NCBI GenBank assembly: GCA_003249935.1
Contig: QKHT01000229.1
Coordinates: forward strand, 1-38,348
Direction of reading: 5' to 3'
Length of the DNA stretch: 38,348 nucleotides
Origin: Bacteroidota bacterium
GTDB lineage: Bacteria > Bacteroidota > Bacteroidia > Bacteroidales > UBA5342
The position numbers and the translations under genes are program-made. Each line of letters opens with the position of its first letter. Position 1 is the first letter of the stretch. Positions 34,741 through 38,348 of the stretch are shown here, piece by piece. The notes beneath the pieces were generated by a model. That model was not told the origin of the DNA and searched no databases. It saw only the letters and a program-made list of their open reading frames with translations.

Positions 34741-35874
34741 CTATTCTAATGGTTTGTAAAACATTAGTTCACGCTTAGCTAAAAACCCGGGATGGAAAAT
34801 TGTGATGAAATCGGCCAATAATTCGTCGGGGGCTACGACTGCACTTTCCCAATAATCCATGCCACCTTCGGGTGTATTTCTTTTGTTGCGATTATAGACA
34901 TGGCCATCTTTAACAAGATTTAATGTCATTAACCGGCTATCGTTTTTTGCCATTTCCTCTGTTTTATTCTCTTCTACATTGAGCCAGAAGTCGCATTTTT
35001 GAGCCAGATTATAGAATATTTCGAATCCAACCGGCACACTTCCTGTTGTGGTATCCGAAGCATAAACGTAATTTCCTCCGGCATCGGCTATAAGGTTCGA
35101 AATAAAACTTTTACCGCCGGGTAAGTACCAAATTCCTTTAAAACTGTTGCCCGCTATAACGGTTGGTTTGTGTTTCTGGTATTGAACCGAGTCTCTTAAT
35201 ACCGTGTACCGTTTCGTTATGGCATTGAAAAGTGAATCGCCAAGCTGTTCTTCGTCGTAAAACAGTGCGAAAAATCGAATCCATTCTGCACGTGATACCG
35301 GGTTCTCTTCCTTCCACTCCAATGTGTAAACAACAGGAATCCCCGAACTTGCAATGGTTTTATTCTGATCTTTTGCTGTTTCGAATCCCGATTCGAAAAT
35401 TACGTCGGGCGTGAGTGCCAGAATTGATTCGATGTTGGCATTCATCATTGGTCCTAAATCCGAAATTTCGCCACTAATAAAGCGTTGTTTTACCGCAGTA
35501 TTATAATATTTTAATGGTTCACACAAACCCCTGATGGTTGTGCTTTGGTTCAGTGCAGCAATAAATCCAACATGTGTTGTCGACAAAGTAACTACCTTTT
35601 TTACAGGAATTTTAATATAAGCATCTGCTTGTGTGCCGGCTGGTTTAGTGTTTCTGTATAAAATGCATCGCTGGTAGTTTTTTGTTGGATTCCAGGGATT
35701 TTTGGTTGTTACAATATAGCCGTAGTCGGTATTCTCAATGTAAAAGGTTGTGTTCTGATATGTTGGTAATTGTAATCTATGGTTTGGTTGTTTCATTGTA
35801 TGTTTGCACGAGAAACCAATCAACGCCAGAGAAAATACGCCGATAATACTAATCAGATTTCTTATTTTTTGCAT
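34741..35874 (-). CDS. ABC importer substrate-binding lipoprotein (FecB/BtuF-like)
   Basis: The 377-residue protein starts with a lipoprotein signal (lipobox LIGFSC, Cys about 23), so it is probably tethered in the periplasm. The body is a periplasmic-binding-protein-2 fold: VVTLSTTHVGFIAALN, LTPDVIFESGFE, IPVVYTLEW, then VIAGNSFKGIWYLPGG. Ligand class (siderophore, heme or B12) cannot be fixed, because no TonB-dependent receptor or riboswitch lies nearby. It is the first gene of a tight three-gene operon. A -7 box lies 23 bases upstream. Confidence 0.93.
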   Translation of the reverse strand: MQKIRNLISIIGVFSLALIGFSCKHTMKQPNHRLQLPTYQNTTFYIENTDYGYIVTTKNPWNPTKNYQRCILYRNTKPAGTQADAYIKIPVKKVVTLSTTHVGFIAALNQSTTIRGLCEPLKYYNTAVKQRFISGEISDLGPMMNANIESILALTPDVIFESGFETAKDQNKTIASSGIPVVYTLEWKEENPVSRAEWIRFFALFYDEEQLGDSLFNAITKRYTVLRDSVQYQKHKPTVIAGNSFKGIWYLPGGKSFISNLIADAGGNYVYASDTTTGSVPVGFEIFYNLAQKCDFWLNVEENKTEEMAKNDSRLMTLNLVKDGHVYNRNKRNTPEGGMDYWESAVVAPDELLADFITIFHPGFLAKRELMFYKPLE

Positions 35875-35896
35875 TGAAATATTAAATTATTGGGTG

Positions 35897-35904
35897 CAAA
35901 AATA
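35897..35904 (-). promoter_or_regulatory. -7 box (TATTTTTG) for the ABC importer operon
   Basis: TATTTTTGC on the minus strand fits TAnnTTTG, 23 bases before the start codon at 35874. No Fur-like palindrome or B12 element is evident around it. Confidence 0.5.
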
Positions 35905-35965
35905 CAGTTTTCTTTTTAAAGGTTGGTGTTTTGTGATCCGGTAACAGGCAGATGTACTCAATTAA

Positions 35966-35990
35966 ATAGTCCGGCGTTTACCCGGACTAT
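35966..35990 (-). terminator. Possible terminator downstream of the M23/LysM gene
   Basis: A 9-bp stem (ATAGTCCGG / CCGGACTAT) with a 7-base loop lies 55 bases past the stop at 36045. The T tract after it is short (TTTAATT), so it is weaker than the others here. Confidence 0.5.
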
Positions 35991-36044
35991 CTATTGGAAA
36001 AAGTGTATGAAAAATATTGTTGGTATAATTGTCTTCTAAAAGCG

Positions 36045-36923
36045 TTAGTTAATTTTAATTCTCGAACCTACTTTTAATACCGTGCGTGACGTGAGCTTGT
36101 TGATTGCACAAAGCTTATTTACGCTCGTTTTGTATTTTTTTGAAATTGAATAGAGCGTTTCTCCTTTTTTTATTGTATGCGTGGTTGAACCGGTACTTTT
36201 GTCTGCCGCGTCTGTTTCGTCTTCAAGATCCGAATTGCCGGTGGATTTTACAGCCGAAGGTTTGTCTTTTATAACCTGAATCATCTCTTCCTTCATGCCG
36301 AAAATGTTGGTTTTGTCCTGAACCCCACTAAAAGCGAATATTTTTTCAGCGTCGTAAGGTTTGCCGTTAATCCTGAACTCGAAATGTAAATGCTCTGTTG
36401 TTGCTCTACCGGTTCTGCCTCCGGCACCAATGACTCTCCCTGCTGTAATCGTATCGCCGACCGAAACATAACGCTGTGATAAATGCCCGTAGTAAGTTTC
36501 CAGACCATCTCCATGGTTAATAACAACCAGATTGCCATACCCATAGTACGACGACGAGCGCGACACTACACCATTAAACATCGCATACACATTGTCGCCT
36601 TTATTTAACTTAATGTCGGTACCGGTATGCATTCTTGAGTGCCGAGTTCCAAAGTGGCTGATGACATTTATAGGGCATGGCATAACGGGACCACCCAATT
36701 TACATTTGTCGAAAAACATCATCTGTGGAACATTTTCGACAAGGTCTTTACCACTTATGAGTATCGAATCGGGATCGAGAAAGTCGTTGGTTTGTTGAAA
36801 AAGGGTTTCTGTAACAGTTGTAACTACAGAGTCTGATTTTGCTACTGTTTTTTTTCTTGGCGTAAGTGCATGTAGGTTATTGAACCCAATTGTAAGTATT
36901 GATAGTATTGTTAATAATCTCAT
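36045..36923 (-). CDS. Secreted M23-family peptidase with C-terminal LysM domain
   Basis: The start at 36923 (MRLLTILSILTIGFNNLHA) gives a clean signal peptide and 292 residues; the longer frame from 37007 adds an unlikely leader. The M23/LytM core (about 95-195) shows SHFGTRHSRMHTGTDIKL (zinc-ligand His and Asp), then VVINHGDGLETYYGHLS and the late HLHFEFRING. A LysM peptidoglycan-binding domain ends the protein (HTIKKGETLYSISKKYKTS). It probably remodels or anchors to cell-wall peptidoglycan. The residue preceding the second zinc ligand looks intact, so it may be an active endopeptidase. Confidence 0.93.
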   Translation of the reverse strand: MRLLTILSILTIGFNNLHALTPRKKTVAKSDSVVTTVTETLFQQTNDFLDPDSILISGKDLVENVPQMMFFDKCKLGGPVMPCPINVISHFGTRHSRMHTGTDIKLNKGDNVYAMFNGVVSRSSSYYGYGNLVVINHGDGLETYYGHLSQRYVSVGDTITAGRVIGAGGRTGRATTEHLHFEFRINGKPYDAEKIFAFSGVQDKTNIFGMKEEMIQVIKDKPSAVKSTGNSDLEDETDAADKSTGSTTHTIKKGETLYSISKKYKTSVNKLCAINKLTSRTVLKVGSRIKIN

Positions 36924-37038
36924 TCTATTTGTTTTTAGATTGAATCCCGCAGGATGAATTTTTTTTAACCGGCACAAAAAAAAGAATATTGCCCGACAAT
37001 GAAGCACTATGGTATTCTTTTTTCGTTTTTTTAACCGT

Positions 37039-37067
37039 AAAAAAGGCCGATACGTAAGTATCGGCCT
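37039..37067 (-). terminator. Terminator of the superoxide dismutase gene
   Basis: A 10-bp stem (AGGCCGATAC / GTATCGGCCT) with a GTAA loop is followed on the minus strand by six T residues, about 19 bases after the stop at 37086. Confidence 0.87.
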
Positions 37068-37085
37068 ATCAAAATTAGAGTAAAA

Positions 37086-37661
37086 TTAAAATCTTTTAGA
37101 AATCTCATCCCAATCTACAACATTCCAAAATGCCTGAATATAATCAGGACGGCGATTTTGGTAGTCGAGATAATAAGCATGCTCCCATACATCACATGTT
37201 AACAGGGGTGTAATTCCTTCAACAATTGGTGTACCGGCATTGCTTGTTTGTATAATTTCCAGTTTGCCATCAGCTTTTTTTACCAACCAAGCCCATCCGG
37301 ATCCAAACAATGTTGCAGCAGCTTTACTAAATTGTTCCTTAAATTCGGCAACCGAACCGAAGTTTGTGATTATGGCTTCACCCAGTGCTCCACCTGCTTC
37401 ATTGCCACCTTTAGCCGAAAACTGATCGAAATAAAAGGTGTGATTCCAAATTTGGGCAGCATTGTTAAATATACCACCATCCGAGGCTTTAATTATTTCC
37501 TCGAGCGTAAGATGGTCGAATTTTGTGCCGGGAATCAGATTGTTGAGGTTGTTTACATATGCCTGATGGTGTTTACCATGGTGAAATTCAAGTGTTTGAC
37601 GATCGATATGCGGTGCCAGAGCATCGAGATCGTACTTTAGTTTTGGAAGTTCAAATTTCAT
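37086..37661 (-). CDS. sodB: Superoxide dismutase, Fe/Mn family
   Basis: It converts superoxide to oxygen and hydrogen peroxide in the cytoplasm. The 191-residue length is normal. All four metal ligands are visible: His27 (LEFHHGKHHQAYV), His74 (IWNHTFYF), and Asp157 and His161 in CDVWEHAYYLDYQN. The short N-terminus, with FFNNAAQ-type spacing read here as IFNNAAQIWNH, fits the iron or cambialistic branch of anaerobes. It has its own terminator. It suits an anaerobe or microaerobe that meets oxygen. Confidence 0.96.
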   Translation of the reverse strand: MKFELPKLKYDLDALAPHIDRQTLEFHHGKHHQAYVNNLNNLIPGTKFDHLTLEEIIKASDGGIFNNAAQIWNHTFYFDQFSAKGGNEAGGALGEAIITNFGSVAEFKEQFSKAAATLFGSGWAWLVKKADGKLEIIQTSNAGTPIVEGITPLLTCDVWEHAYYLDYQNRRPDYIQAFWNVVDWDEISKRF

Positions 37662-37731
37662 ACTTTACTTTTTTTTATTATACAATTAAACATTAAACGC
37701 TTTACAGCCTTATTGGTTCAAAATAATGATG

Positions 37732-37739
37732 TATTTTTG
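37732..37739 (+). promoter_or_regulatory. -7 box (TATTTTTG) before the right-end gene
   Basis: TATTTTTG fits TAnnTTTG, 67 bases before the ATG at 37807, in the region shared with the divergent sodB promoter. No -33 at standard spacing. Confidence 0.42.
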
Positions 37740-37806
37740 AAATGAACAATTTTGGAAAATTATTTTTTTTATTGTACGCTTAGTACTTACAATTATTTAA
37801 CAAGTT

Positions 37807-38348
37807 ATGGCTGCAGACAAATCGATTATAAGGGCAATGTATAATGATATCTTTCCGGGGTTAAGAATTGGATTTCCCGAAAAGGCAACAGATATTACGG
37901 CAAAATTTTTGTCGGAAAGTGATGTCATTGTTATTGAATCGTTTGTGGAAGCACTGGGCATAATTTATGCCATTCGCCATCATGAACATCCGATTTGGAG
38001 TTTGCGACCCGTTTTTTGTGCTTCGGGAATAAACATTGGCAAGGAAGTATATATTCATACCGATGGTGAGTTAAATCTTAATGAAACAAGTATTCTTCGC
38101 GATAAGGTAAATCAAATAAACTCAAAGCTGAATCTAATCTCTCACGAGGTGTTAAAAATTTCGTACGAAGACCAAATGGCCTTAAAGGTAATGCGGTATC
38201 TTTTTACCCGTAGTACCCGTTTAAGGCCATTACCAAGCAGGCACTCGGGGGCCGGATATATCTTTCCGATTGCTGGCCTGTTTTTTGGCCCCGATCAGCA
38301 ATTTTTGGTTATTAAGCATCTTGATGAGATTACTGAAAAAGGTTTTCT
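37807..38348 (+). CDS. Unrecognised cytoplasmic protein, partial (runs off right end)
   Basis: An open frame from ATG at 37807 continues without a stop to the window end (180 residues seen). It begins MAADKSIIRAMYNDIFPGLR, has no signal peptide or membrane segment, and alternates beta and helix. Notable stretches are VIVIESFVEALGIIYAIRHHEHP, read here in two parts as VIVIESFVEALG and IIYAIRHHEHP, and a helical middle (LRDKVNQINSKLNLISHEVL). A basic stretch follows (RYLFTRSTRLRPLPSRHSG). I do not recognise the family. Even codon use and a promoter box upstream support a real gene. Confidence 0.75.
   Translation, partial: MAADKSIIRAMYNDIFPGLRIGFPEKATDITAKFLSESDVIVIESFVEALGIIYAIRHHEHPIWSLRPVFCASGINIGKEVYIHTDGELNLNETSILRDKVNQINSKLNLISHEVLKISYEDQMALKVMRYLFTRSTRLRPLPSRHSGAGYIFPIAGLFFGPDQQFLVIKHLDEITEKGF

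Noticed and set aside
35875-36044. Cobalamin riboswitch or Fur box upstream of the ABC importer
   Set aside because: The leader is only about 20 bases after the likely -7 box. No B12-box-like sequence or Fur palindrome was seen.

Overview
The window looks like a chromosomal segment of a Bacteroidota bacterium, probably of the Bacteroidales/Marinilabiliales type. The evidence is a hybrid two-component system (HTCS) sensor, a type IX secretion (T9SS) C-terminal sorting domain, TAnnTTTG-type -7 promoter boxes, an almost complete lack of Shine-Dalgarno sites, an SpmA-SpmB fusion and a head-GIN/DUF2807 protein. No integrase, transposase, phage gene or CRISPR array was seen.

Region 1 (1-12432) is a glycan-utilisation locus. 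On the minus strand lie a beta-helix (pectate-lyase-like) secreted protein, a family 43 glycoside hydrolase (GH43) and an HTCS regulator. On the plus strand lie a secreted formylglycine-type sulfatase, a 980-residue beta-propeller plus putative hydrolase protein that may be a lambda-carrageenase-like (GH150) enzyme, and a two-jelly-roll protein with a T9SS signal. The set points to a sulfated, probably algal-type polysaccharide. No SusC/SusD pair lies in the window. Two neighbouring genes, the HTCS and the GH43, are frame-disrupted; this is either decay or assembly error.

Region 2 (12433-20304) carries an NAD(P)-dependent semialdehyde-type dehydrogenase. Divergent from it is a 4-alpha-glucanotransferase with two starch-binding domains. 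A 21-bp tandem repeat, arginine decarboxylase and an unrecognised lipoprotein follow.

Region 3 (20393-27971) is a plus-strand housekeeping run: RseP protease, TatA, DXS (first step of the MEP isoprenoid pathway), a TolC-type outer-membrane protein, a DUF2807 protein, a fused SpmAB-like membrane protein and a small membrane protein.

Region 4 (28175-38348) is mostly minus strand: a C-terminal processing protease, a PfkB sugar/nucleoside kinase, a metallo-beta-lactamase-fold hydrolase overlapping Pcm, a complete iron/B12-type ABC importer, an M23/LysM cell-wall protein and superoxide dismutase. Two identical tRNA-Asn genes run on the plus strand with a recognisable promoter and terminator. An unrecognised plus-strand gene runs off the right end.

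The most unexpected sequence-level signal is a short motif, GGYTGAACC. I found it 22 times by eye on both strands, in coding and non-coding DNA, where well under one copy of each 9-mer is expected.
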